Shown piece after piece: positions 45,712-53,712 of a stretch of 64,000 nucleotides of DNA (position 1 is its first letter; every line of letters begins with the position of its first letter). A model generated the notes under the pieces. It did not search any database, was not told where the DNA came from, and was given only the letters and a program-made list of their open reading frames with translations. Both the position numbers and the translations under genes were made by a program. This DNA is from Terrirhizobium terrae (GTDB lineage: Bacteria > Pseudomonadota > Alphaproteobacteria > Rhizobiales > Rhizobiaceae): contig NZ_CP104990.1 in NCBI RefSeq assembly GCF_030323265.1, positions 558,001 to 622,000 of the forward strand, given 5' to 3'.

Positions 45712-46874
45712 ACGAAATGCTCGATCCGTCGGCGTTTGCCTCACTGATCACTGCCCATGACGACGGCAATTTTGCCGACGCGGTGGTGCCGCCGATCTTT
45801 CAGACGTCGCTGTTCACCTTCTCCGAATATGACGAGATGATCGCCTCCTATCGCGGCGAAAAGGTGCGGCCGATCTATACGCGCGGTCTCAACCCGACGG
45901 TGCGCATGTTCGAGGAGATGCTGGCCAAGCTTGAAGGTGCCGAAGACGCGCTCGGCTTTGCCAGCGGCATGTCGGCGATCTCTTCGTCGGTCCTGAGTTT
46001 TGTCGAGCCGGGGGATCGCATCGTTGCGGTCAAGCATGTCTATCCCGACGCTTTTCGCCTCTTCGGCACGCTTCTGAAGCGCATGAAGGTCGAGGTGACC
46101 TATGTCGATGGCCGCGATGAAGAGGCGGTAGACAAGGCTCTGCCCGGTGCGAAACTGCTTTATCTCGAAAGCCCGACAAGCTGGGTGATGGAAGCGCATG
46201 ATGTCGGCGCGCTCGCCGCTCTGGCTAAGAAACACGGCGCCGTGTCGATGATCGACAACAGCTGGGCAAGCCCAGTCTTTCAGCGGCCGATCACGCTCGG
46301 CGTCGATCTCGTCATCCATTCGGCTTCGAAGTATCTCGGCGGCCATAGCGATGTCGTCGCGGGCGTCGTGGCCGGTTCGAAGGAGATGATCGCGCGGGTG
46401 AAGGCGGAGGCCTACCCTTATCTCGGCGGCAAGCTGTCGCCCTTCGATGCATGGCTTTTGATCCGCGGCATGCGTACGCTGCCCTTGCGCATGAAGGCGC
46501 ATCAGGACGCGGCGCTCACCATCGCGCGGCGTCTGCAAGAACTCGATGTGGTAGAAACCGTCTGCCATCCGGGTCTGGCCAACCGCCTGCCGGCGGGACT
46601 TCACGGCACGTCGGGCCTGTTTTCCTTCATCTTCAAGGAAGGCGTCGATATCCGCGCCTTTGCCGATCATCTGAAACTCTTCAAGCTCGGCGTCAGCTGG
46701 GGCGGCCACGAAAGCCTGATCGTTCCGGGCGAAGTGGTGCTGCAGCAGAAGGCCCAGCCGAATTCCGCGCATACTTTTGGCATCCATGCGCGGTCCGTAC
46801 GCCTCCATGTCGGCCTCGAGGGAACCGAGGCTTTGTGGAGCGATCTTAAGGAGGCGATCGCCGTCGCCACCTAG
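45708..46874 (+). CDS. Cys/Met metabolism PLP enzyme (cystathionine lyase-like)
   Basis: 388 residues of the gamma-family (fold type I). The PLP lysine is in VIHSASKYLGGHSDVVAGVV near residue 205. Other marks: YTRGLNPTVRMFEEMLAKLEG, ALGFASGMSAISS, and LYLESPTSWVMEAHDV with D in SMIDNSWASP as the pyridine-N ligand. Closest to cystathionine beta-lyases and methionine gamma-lyases; would cleave a C-S (or C-Se, C-O) bond in an amino acid. Thirty-two bases before a CUT1 sugar importer, an unusual partner, suggesting a thio-sugar or amino-acid-sugar conjugate. Confidence 0.9.
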   Translation: MNEMLDPSAFASLITAHDDGNFADAVVPPIFQTSLFTFSEYDEMIASYRGEKVRPIYTRGLNPTVRMFEEMLAKLEGAEDALGFASGMSAISSSVLSFVEPGDRIVAVKHVYPDAFRLFGTLLKRMKVEVTYVDGRDEEAVDKALPGAKLLYLESPTSWVMEAHDVGALAALAKKHGAVSMIDNSWASPVFQRPITLGVDLVIHSASKYLGGHSDVVAGVVAGSKEMIARVKAEAYPYLGGKLSPFDAWLLIRGMRTLPLRMKAHQDAALTIARRLQELDVVETVCHPGLANRLPAGLHGTSGLFSFIFKEGVDIRAFADHLKLFKLGVSWGGHESLIVPGEVVLQQKAQPNSAHTFGIHARSVRLHVGLEGTEALWSDLKEAIAVAT

Positions 46875-46906
46875 CGCATCAACCAAAAACAACTGGGAGC
46901 AGGACA

Positions 46907-48166
46907 ATGAAAACAATCATAACGGCTGCATTCATCGCGACCATGATGGCGGGGACCGCCATGGCCGATACGACGCTGAAGCTGGTGGAAGTGATCACCA
47001 GCCCGGAACGCACACAGACGCTGAAATCGCTGACCGAAAAATTCGAGGCCGCCACTCCCGGCACCAAGGTCGAGATCATCTCGCTGCCCTGGAACGAAGC
47101 GTTCCAGAAATTTGCGACCATGGTGTCGGCCGGTGATACGCCAGACGTGATGGAAATGCCGGATACCTGGCTTTCGCTTTACGGCAATAACGGCATGCTC
47201 GAAAGCCTCGAGCCCTATCTGGAAAAGTGGGAGCATACGAAGGAACTGACGCCGCGCGCGCTTGAACTCGGCCGTGACGTCAAGGACACCGCCTATATGC
47301 TGCCCTACGGCTTTTATCTGCGGGCGATGTTCTACAACAAAAAGCTGCTGAGCGAAGCCGGTGTATCCGAACCGCCGAAGACGATGGACGATTTCGTCAA
47401 GGCCTCGGAAGCAGTTTCCAAACTGCCGGGCAAATACGGTTACTGCATGCGCGGCGGACCGGGCGGCCTAAACGGCTGGATGATCTTTGCCGCCTCGATG
47501 GCCGGCGATAACAAGTATTTCACCGAAGACGGCACCTCGACCATGAACAGCGAAGGCTGGGCAAAGGGCATCGAGTGGATGGTCGACCTCTACAAGAAGG
47601 GTCTGGCCCCGAAGGACAGCGTCAACTGGGGTTTTAACGAGGTCGTCGCCGGATTCTATTCCGGCACCTGCGCCTTCCTCGATCAGGATCCGGACGCGCT
47701 GATCGCCGTTGCTGAGCGGATGAAGCCGGAAGACTTCGGTGTTGCTCCGCTGCCCAAGGGCCCGGCCGGCAAGTCCTATCCGACCATCGGTTATGCGGGC
47801 TGGTCGATGTTCGCCAAGAGCGAAAACAAGGATCTCTCCTGGAAGCTGATCGAAACGCTGCAGAGCCCGGAAGGCAATATCGAGTGGAACAAGAAGATCG
47901 GCGCCCTGCCGGCCTATACGGCGGCCGAAAAGGACCCGTTCTACGCCGGTGACCAGTTCAAGGGCTGGTTCGAGGAACTGGCCGACAAGGATACCGTTCC
48001 GACCGTGATGCCGACCTATCTTGAAGAGTTCGCCTTCTTCAAGGATTCGCTGGCGATCAAGACCTCGCAGCAGGCCCTGCTCGGCGACATTTCTGCGAAG
48101 GAACTGTCCGACGAATGGGCCGAATACCTGACCAAGGCACAGCAGAAGAACCTCTCCAAGAAGTAA
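46907..48166 (+). CDS. Carbohydrate ABC transporter substrate-binding protein 2 (CUT1)
   Basis: 419 residues. Signal peptide MKTIITAAFIATMMAGTAMA with cleavage before DTTLKL. Family-1 solute-binding pattern: LKSLTEKFEAATPGTKVEI, LPYGFYLRAMFYNKKLLSEAG, and the late block LSWKLIETLQSPEGNIEWNKKIGALP. RBS GGAGCAGG precedes ATG. Receptor of the importer encoded to 51099. The ligand is unknown; partner with a C-S lyase-like enzyme. Confidence 0.93.
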   Translation: MKTIITAAFIATMMAGTAMADTTLKLVEVITSPERTQTLKSLTEKFEAATPGTKVEIISLPWNEAFQKFATMVSAGDTPDVMEMPDTWLSLYGNNGMLESLEPYLEKWEHTKELTPRALELGRDVKDTAYMLPYGFYLRAMFYNKKLLSEAGVSEPPKTMDDFVKASEAVSKLPGKYGYCMRGGPGGLNGWMIFAASMAGDNKYFTEDGTSTMNSEGWAKGIEWMVDLYKKGLAPKDSVNWGFNEVVAGFYSGTCAFLDQDPDALIAVAERMKPEDFGVAPLPKGPAGKSYPTIGYAGWSMFAKSENKDLSWKLIETLQSPEGNIEWNKKIGALPAYTAAEKDPFYAGDQFKGWFEELADKDTVPTVMPTYLEEFAFFKDSLAIKTSQQALLGDISAKELSDEWAEYLTKAQQKNLSKK

Positions 48167-48174
48167 TCGACGCC

Positions 48175-48206
48175 GTGGCGGCGCGGACATCTCTCCGCGC
48201 CGTCAC
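48175..48206 (+). promoter_or_regulatory. Stem-loop after CUT1 binding-protein gene 2
   Basis: A 13-base arm at 48175-48187 (GTGGCGGCGCGGA) pairs with 48194-48206 (12 of 13 bases) around CATCTC. No T run. As with the hairpin at 2495, it lies just behind a receptor gene and in front of permease genes, a usual place for message stabilisers. Confidence 0.6.
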
Positions 48207-48228
48207 CCTGCCTTCCTTCATGTAATGA

Positions 48229-48246
48229 CGGCGCAATTTTGCGCCG
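48229..48246 (+). promoter_or_regulatory. Second stem-loop before permease gene
   Basis: CGGCGCAA at 48229-48236 pairs perfectly with TTGCGCCG at 48239-48246. It ends 18 bases before the permease start at 48265 and may limit ribosome access or mark the 5' end of the trimmed permease message. Confidence 0.5.
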
Positions 48247-48264
48247 CAAACGGGAAACTGTCTG

Positions 48265-49200
48265 ATGTCCATGACCGCCGACGTCTATGATCGTCGCCAG
48301 GATCGCAGGCCGTGGTTGAAGCGCCTTGCCGATGCCTCGGAACCTTACCTTTACAGCGCGCCGGCGCTGATCCTCATCATCGTTGTCATGCTGGTGCCGC
48401 TTGTCGTCGGCATTTCCTATGCGTTTCGCGATATCCAGCTGCTCAATCCGTTTTCCGGCGGTTTCATCGGCCTCGAACATTTTGAAACGCTGTCCAAGGA
48501 CCGGGCGTTTTACACCGCGCTGAAAAACACGCTGTGGTGGACGGGTGCTTCCGTTTTCCTGCAATTTACCTTCGGCCTCATTCTGGCGCTGTTGCTGGAC
48601 AAGCCTTTCATGGGCCGTGGTCTGATTCAGGCACTGGTGTTTCTGCCATGGGCGGTGCCGTCGTTTCTGGCCGGCCTCAACTGGGCATGGCTGTTCAATC
48701 CGGTCATCGGACCGATCCCGCACTGGCTGTTTGATCTAGGCCTGATGAGCCAGCCGGGCAATATTCTCTCCGATCCGCAATATGCGATGTGGGGACCGAT
48801 CATTGCCAATGTCTGGTGGGGTATTCCCTTTTTCGCCATCACGCTTCTGGCCGCACTGCAATCGATCCCGCGCGATCTTTATGAAGCCGCCTCCATCGAT
48901 GGCGCGTCGTGGTTCCAGCGTTTCTGGTCGATCACGCTGCCATTCTTGGCGCCGACCATCGCCATCACCGTGCTTTTGCGCACCGTGTGGATCTCCAACT
49001 TTGCCGATCTGATCGTCGTCATGACTGGCGGCGGCCCTGCCGATCGCACCCAGATCGTCGCGAGCTATATCTTCACGCAGGCCTTCAAGGCGCTTGATTT
49101 CGGGTATGCCTCGGCGATTGCGCTGGTGTTGCTCGTTCTGCTTCTGGCCTATTCCATGCTGATCATCCTGCTGCGGCAGACATTGCTGAACAAGGGGTGA
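48265..49200 (+). CDS. Carbohydrate ABC transporter permease (MalF type)
   Basis: 311 residues, six to seven membrane helices, the first at residues 28-50 (YSAPALILIIVVMLVPLVVGISYAF). Coupling loop YEAASIDGASWFQRFWSITLPFLAPTIAI near residue 210. The N-terminal 25 residues are charged and cytosolic. Works with the permease at 49206 and ATPase at 50041. Confidence 0.94.
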   Translation: MSMTADVYDRRQDRRPWLKRLADASEPYLYSAPALILIIVVMLVPLVVGISYAFRDIQLLNPFSGGFIGLEHFETLSKDRAFYTALKNTLWWTGASVFLQFTFGLILALLLDKPFMGRGLIQALVFLPWAVPSFLAGLNWAWLFNPVIGPIPHWLFDLGLMSQPGNILSDPQYAMWGPIIANVWWGIPFFAITLLAALQSIPRDLYEAASIDGASWFQRFWSITLPFLAPTIAITVLLRTVWISNFADLIVVMTGGGPADRTQIVASYIFTQAFKALDFGYASAIALVLLVLLLAYSMLIILLRQTLLNKG

Positions 49201-49205
49201 GGGTC

Positions 49206-50036
49206 ATGAAAACATCGCTTCTTCCCACCATCGCGCACCGACTAGCAATCCTCGCCTATGTCGTCTTCGCACTCTTCCCGCTCTATTGGCTGCTAAAAGT
49301 GTCGCTGACGCCGAACGATCTGCTCTATTCCGAAGGCGTGCGCATGTGGCCCTCGCGGACCACGTGGGAACACTATTCCTTCGTGCTGCAGCACAGCGCT
49401 TTTCCGACCTTCTTCAAGAACAGCCTGATCGTCTCCGGCTCGACGGCGATCATCGTGACGATCTGCGCCTCGTTGTCCGGTTATGCGCTCTCCCGCTTCA
49501 GCTTTCGGGCCAAATACTGGATCGTCGGTCTGATGTTGCTGACCCAGATGTTTCCGCTGGTCATGCTGGTGGCGCCGATCTTCAAGATTTTGACGCCGCT
49601 CGGCCTCACCAACAGCCTGACCGGCCTGATTGTCGTTTACACCGCCTTCAACGTGCCCTTCGCGACCTTCCTGATGCAGTCCTTCTTCGACGGCATTCCA
49701 AAGGACCTCGAAGAGGCAGCCATGATCGACGGCGCCACGAAATTCACGGCGTTCCGCGAAATCATCCTGCCGCTGACGCTGCCCGGCATTGCCGCGACGC
49801 TCGGTTTCGTTTTTACCGCCGCATGGAGCGAACTACTGTTCGCGCTGATGCTGATCAACGGCAACAATGCCGCGACCTTCCCGGTTGGGCTGTTGACCTT
49901 CGTTTCCAAATTCTCGGTGGATTTCGGGCAGATGATGGCGGCGGGCGTGCTCGCGCTCATTCCGGCTGCTCTCTTTTTCCTGCTCATCCAGCGCTACCTC
50001 GTTCAGGGCCTGACGGCCGGCGCGGTCAAGGGGTAA
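49206..50036 (+). CDS. Carbohydrate ABC transporter permease (MalG type)
   Basis: 276 residues. ATG at 49206 follows GAGGG; GTG at 49197 overlaps the previous stop and is less likely. Helix 1 at residues 10-30, coupling loop LEEAAMIDGATKFTAFREIILPLTLP near residue 180, and the ending LVQGLTAGAVKG typical of MalG. Five bases after its stop the ATPase starts. Confidence 0.94.
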   Translation: MKTSLLPTIAHRLAILAYVVFALFPLYWLLKVSLTPNDLLYSEGVRMWPSRTTWEHYSFVLQHSAFPTFFKNSLIVSGSTAIIVTICASLSGYALSRFSFRAKYWIVGLMLLTQMFPLVMLVAPIFKILTPLGLTNSLTGLIVVYTAFNVPFATFLMQSFFDGIPKDLEEAAMIDGATKFTAFREIILPLTLPGIAATLGFVFTAAWSELLFALMLINGNNAATFPVGLLTFVSKFSVDFGQMMAAGVLALIPAALFFLLIQRYLVQGLTAGAVKG

Positions 50037-50040
50037 TCTT

Positions 50041-51099
50041 ATGGCTTCGATCGATATCCAGAACGTCAAGAAGGCTTATGGCCATGTGCAGGTGCTGCAC
50101 GACATCGATTTGCAGATCAAGGATGGCGAGTTCGTCGTGCTGGTCGGCCCGTCCGGCTGCGGAAAATCCACGCTGTTGCGTATGATCGCGGGGCTTGAAG
50201 GTGTCACCGGCGGTGAGATGCGCATTGATGGCAAGCGCGTTAACGAGCTGCATCCAAAAGACCGCGACATCGCCATGGTGTTCCAGTCCTATGCGCTTTA
50301 TCCGCACATGAATGTTGCCGGCAACATGAGCTACAGCCTGAAGCTCAGAAAGATCGCCAAGGAAAAGATCGCCGCGGCGGTCGCAGGCGCGGCGTCCAAA
50401 CTCGGCCTCGATCCGTTGCTGGATCGTCGCCCGAAGGCATTGTCGGGTGGTCAGCGCCAGCGTGTCGCCATGGGCCGCGCCATCGTGCGCCAGCCGAAAG
50501 CGTTCCTGTTCGATGAACCGCTGTCGAACCTCGATGCGCGCCTGCGCGAGCAGATGCGCGCCGAAATCAAGAAAATGCATGGCGAACTCAAGGCCACCTC
50601 GATCTATGTCACCCACGACCAGATCGAGGCAATGACCCTGGCGGACCGGATCGTTGCCATGCATGGCGGGGTGGTCCAGCAGGTGGGGGCTCCGCTGGAG
50701 CTGTACGACCGTCCCGCCAACCTCTTTGTCGCCGGTTTCATCGGCTCGCCGGGCATGAATTTTCTCGACGCGACCTATTCCAACGGCAGTGTGACACTTA
50801 AGGATGGAACGGTGGTGGCGCTACCGGCACCTTTGGCGGTTGCCGATGGCGCGAAGGTGACGGTCGGCATCCGGCCGGAACATGTGGTGATGGGCGGCGA
50901 GGGCAGTGGTATGGCGGCGAGTGTCGATCTTGTCGAGCCGACCGGTTTCGGCATCATCCTGCATCTCTCCTTACACGGGCTGGCCTTCAAGGTGTTCACG
51001 CTGGATCGCGCAGCCCTTTCGGCGGGGCCGAGCGTTCATGTCTCCTTCCCGGCGGAGCATCTGCATGTGTTCGACGACAATGGAGATCGGTGCAAGTAG
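50041..51099 (+). CDS. Carbohydrate ABC transporter ATPase (MalK/UgpC type)
   Basis: 352 residues. Walker [11 protein letters not shown]-loop QSYALYPHMNVAGN, signature LSGGQRQRVAMGRA, Walker B FLFDEPLSNLDA, H-loop VTHDQIEAM, and a C-terminal regulatory domain with VGIRPEHVVMGG. Close paralogue of the ATPase at 5271. Last gene of the operon; the 178 bases after it, up to the convergent aminotransferase, show no clear terminator. Confidence 0.95.
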   Translation: MASIDIQNVKKAYGHVQVLHDIDLQIKDGEFVVLVGPSGCGKSTLLRMIAGLEGVTGGEMRIDGKRVNELHPKDRDIAMVFQSYALYPHMNVAGNMSYSLKLRKIAKEKIAAAVAGAASKLGLDPLLDRRPKALSGGQRQRVAMGRAIVRQPKAFLFDEPLSNLDARLREQMRAEIKKMHGELKATSIYVTHDQIEAMTLADRIVAMHGGVVQQVGAPLELYDRPANLFVAGFIGSPGMNFLDATYSNGSVTLKDGTVVALPAPLAVADGAKVTVGIRPEHVVMGGEGSGMAASVDLVEPTGFGIILHLSLHGLAFKVFTLDRAALSAGPSVHVSFPAEHLHVFDDNGDRCK

Positions 51100-51277
51100 C
51101 ATTGACGGGCGATCGGGAGCGGGTCGTGCCGCTCTCGCATGATGCTTGAGTATACCCGCCGCTGGCGCGCGGATGATGTGGAACTCAGCCCGATACGACC
51201 CGCAAGCAATCATGGAGAGGAATGCGGGAAGCGGCGCCATCCAAAAAATGGCGGGAGCCGCATCCCTTTAGCAGTCT

Positions 51278-52360
51278 TTACGCCTTTATCTCGTAGAGCC
51301 AACCATGAGTATCAGACAGTGCCTGGGTCTGGATGCCGATCAGCTTGTTTCTGAGAAGCGTCGTCACTGGCCCGGTTTCGCCACTGCCAACGACAAGCGA
51401 TCCATTGCGATGTTTCAGCTCGCCGATTGAGGCAATAACAGCTGCCGTGCCGCAGGCGAAGGCCTCGGTCAAACGGCCAGAGGCGATATCCGCCTGCAGC
51501 TCGTCAAAGCCATAGGGGCGTTCCTGCACGGTGATGCCGTTATCGCGGGCCAGGGTCAGAACGGAGTTGCGGGTAATGCCCGGAAGGATCGTGCCGAGCG
51601 GCGGGGTGACCATCGATCCGTCGTTAAAGACGAAGAAGATATTCATGCCGCCGAGTTCCTCGATCCACCTGCGTTCGGCGGCATCGAGGAACAGGACCTG
51701 GTCGCAGCCATGCTGGCCGGCTTCAGCCTGGGCGATGAGGCTGGCGGCATAGTTGCCACCGCATTTGGCAGCGCCCGTGCCGCCGACGGCCGCACGGGTG
51801 TAATCCTCGGACACCCAGATCTTGACCGGCTTCGCGCCGCCCTTGAAGTAAGGACCGACGGGGGACGCGATGACGCAGAAAATGTATTCCTTTGACGGCC
51901 TGACGCCGAGGAAGGACTCGTTGGCAAACATGAAGGGGCGAAGATAGAGGCTGCCGCCATTGCCTTCCGGTACCCATTTTCTGTCCACGGCGACCAGCTT
52001 TTCGATGGCGGCGAGAAAATCCTCTTCAGGCAGTTCGGGCATGGCGAGCCGGCGCGCAGAGGCGTTGAAGCGCTTTGCATTCTGATCGGGGCGGAACAGT
52101 ACGACCTTGCCATCAGCAGCCCTGTAAGCCTTCATGCCTTCGAAGATTTCCTGCGCGTAGTGAAGAACGCTGCTGGCCGGATCGAGAGCGAACGGCGCGC
52201 GAGCGGTTACCTGCGCAGAATGCCAGCCCTTGTCGGCGCTCCAGTGAATGACCGCCATGTGATCGCTGAACAGCGTTCCGAAACCAAGGTTCTGGAAGGC
52301 GAGGGCGCGATCGGCCTCGGCCATCGGGTTGGCGTTCTTGACGATTTCAAATTCCAGCAT
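51278..52360 (-). CDS. ilvE: Branched-chain amino acid aminotransferase (fold type IV)
   Basis: 360 residues, the long BCAT type (human/Mycobacterium-like). Marks: SVLHYAQEIFEGMKAYR near residue 65, LYLRPFMFANESFLGVRPSKEY near 140, PLP lysine in GGTGAAKCGGNYAASLIAQ near 195, and GVTRNSVLTLA-like GITRNSVLTLARDNG near 260. Converts leucine, isoleucine and valine to their 2-oxo acids. Last gene of the leftward leucine operon, 57 bases after the CitE-type lyase. It supplies the substrate for the dehydrogenase complex encoded at the other end. Confidence 0.92.
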   Translation of the reverse strand: MLEFEIVKNANPMAEADRALAFQNLGFGTLFSDHMAVIHWSADKGWHSAQVTARAPFALDPASSVLHYAQEIFEGMKAYRAADGKVVLFRPDQNAKRFNASARRLAMPELPEEDFLAAIEKLVAVDRKWVPEGNGGSLYLRPFMFANESFLGVRPSKEYIFCVIASPVGPYFKGGAKPVKIWVSEDYTRAAVGGTGAAKCGGNYAASLIAQAEAGQHGCDQVLFLDAAERRWIEELGGMNIFFVFNDGSMVTPPLGTILPGITRNSVLTLARDNGITVQERPYGFDELQADIASGRLTEAFACGTAAVIASIGELKHRNGSLVVGSGETGPVTTLLRNKLIGIQTQALSDTHGWLYEIKA

Positions 52361-52417
52361 GGTTCACCTAGACGTATGGTTCGGCCGCACAGGCGCGGCT
52401 GCGTTGGCGCTGTTGAA

Positions 52418-53260
52418 TCACGGAGACGGCTTTTCGGCAAGGCCAAGTAATCGCCTAGCCTGCTTTAGATGCGGTCTATCGATCATGCGGCCGCCAAAAT
52501 TGAGCGCTCCCTGTCCGGGATTGGCCGCGAACGCATCAATGATCGCCTGCGCCTGCGCCAATTCTTCGGCCGTGGGCGTGAAGGCCGCGTTGATGACCGG
52601 CACCTGTGCGGGATGAATCGCCATCATGCCGGTAAACCCGTCTCGTTTGGCGCGCCGGGCATAGGCCGCAAGCCCGTCCAGATCTCGAAACGCCGGGTAG
52701 ACGGTCTCGATGGCGTCTACTCCTGCGGCATGGGCGCCGAACAGGGTCAGCGAGCGAACCATCTCATAGGGCGGGGTATAGCGTCCGTCCTCTTCTCGGG
52801 CACGGACAGCGCCGATGGCGGCCGGAAGGTCTTCCGCACCCCAGGTAAGGCCAAGGATCAGGTGGTGGACGTTGCGGTAGCTGCCGAGTTCAAAGACTGC
52901 CGCCGGCGTCTCGGTCGCGATCGGCAGGATGGGAATGCCCGGTGCGCGTGCCGCGAGCGCCTCGACGGTTGCTGCTCCCTCCGCCTTGGGCAGGACGAGT
53001 GCATCGGGTCCTGCATCGAGCACGACTGCCAGGTCATCGTCCACAAGACCGCTGTCGAGCGGATTGATGCGGACGAACAGCTTGAGATCCCGCCTGGCTG
53101 AGCGCAGAAAGGCGGCCGTCGCCGCCCTTGCCACCGGTTTCGCCTCGGGTGCGACCGCATCCTCCAGATCGAGGATCAGCGCGTCGGCCTCAAGCCTCAA
53201 CGCCTTTTCCATTCGATCGGGCCGGTCACCCGGCACGAAGAGCAGGGATCTCAGCCTCAT
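52418..53260 (-). CDS. CitE-type HpcH/HpaI lyase (beta-hydroxyacyl-CoA lyase)
   Basis: 280 residues. The start at 53260 overlaps the MaoC stop (ATGA). Family marks: RSLLFVPGDRPDRMEKA, DALILDLEDAVAPEAK, LVLPKAEG (metal/acid residues) and LGLTWGAEDLPAAIGAVR. Members cleave citryl-, malyl- or citramalyl-CoA. In Mycobacterium tuberculosis the homologue in a like-ordered cluster (Rv2498c) is reported, from memory, to act in leucine breakdown by cleaving HMG-CoA. No classical HMG-CoA lyase is found in this operon, so I infer this enzyme fills that step, giving acetyl-CoA and acetoacetate. Confidence 0.88.
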   Translation of the reverse strand: MRLRSLLFVPGDRPDRMEKALRLEADALILDLEDAVAPEAKPVARAATAAFLRSARRDLKLFVRINPLDSGLVDDDLAVVLDAGPDALVLPKAEGAATVEALAARAPGIPILPIATETPAAVFELGSYRNVHHLILGLTWGAEDLPAAIGAVRAREEDGRYTPPYEMVRSLTLFGAHAAGVDAIETVYPAFRDLDGLAAYARRAKRDGFTGMMAIHPAQVPVINAAFTPTAEELAQAQAIIDAFAANPGQGALNFGGRMIDRPHLKQARRLLGLAEKPSP

Positions 53261-53712
53261 TTCAGTCTCCGGGAGAGGAGCGCCGTGCGCAGGCACTGGC
53301 AGACGATTTCGTCGCGCTGGTTGATCAGCTCATGGCGGAAGGTGACGATGCCGGCAGCCGGGCGCGAGCGGCTTTCCTTCAGTTCGCTAACTTCAGTTTC
53401 GGCGCGCATCGTATCGCCGATGAAGACCGGTTTCGGCATGATGAGCTTGTCGTAGCCGAGATTGGCGACAAGCGTGCCGAGCGTCGTATCCGCGACGGAA
53501 AGCCCGACCATCAGCGCGAATGTGAAGGTGCCGTTGACGAGGATCCGGCCGAACTCGCTTTGCTTCGCGGCCTCGATATCGAGATGCAGCGGCTGCGGGT
53601 TATGGGTCATGGTCGAGAAGAGGAGATTGTCGGTCTCGGTCACGGTGCGACGGATCTCGTGGACAATCCGGTCACCGATGGTCCAGTCCTCGAAATAGCG
53701 TCCGGCCATCAC
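53257..53712 (-). CDS. MaoC-like (R)-specific enoyl-CoA hydratase
   Basis: 151 residues, single hot-dog domain. FEDWTIGDRIVHEIRRTVTETD near the start, then the hydratase-2-type motif TMTHNPQPLHLD and NGTFTFALMVGLSV. Overlaps both neighbours by four bases. Here it probably hydrates 3-methylglutaconyl-CoA to HMG-CoA, replacing the crotonase-type LiuC, which is absent. The same pairing of MaoC and CitE is known in itaconate breakdown, an alternative role. Confidence 0.88.
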   Translation of the reverse strand: MMAGRYFEDWTIGDRIVHEIRRTVTETDNLLFSTMTHNPQPLHLDIEAAKQSEFGRILVNGTFTFALMVGLSVADTTLGTLVANLGYDKLIMPKPVFIGDTMRAETEVSELKESRSRPAAGIVTFRHELINQRDEIVCQCLRTALLSRRLK

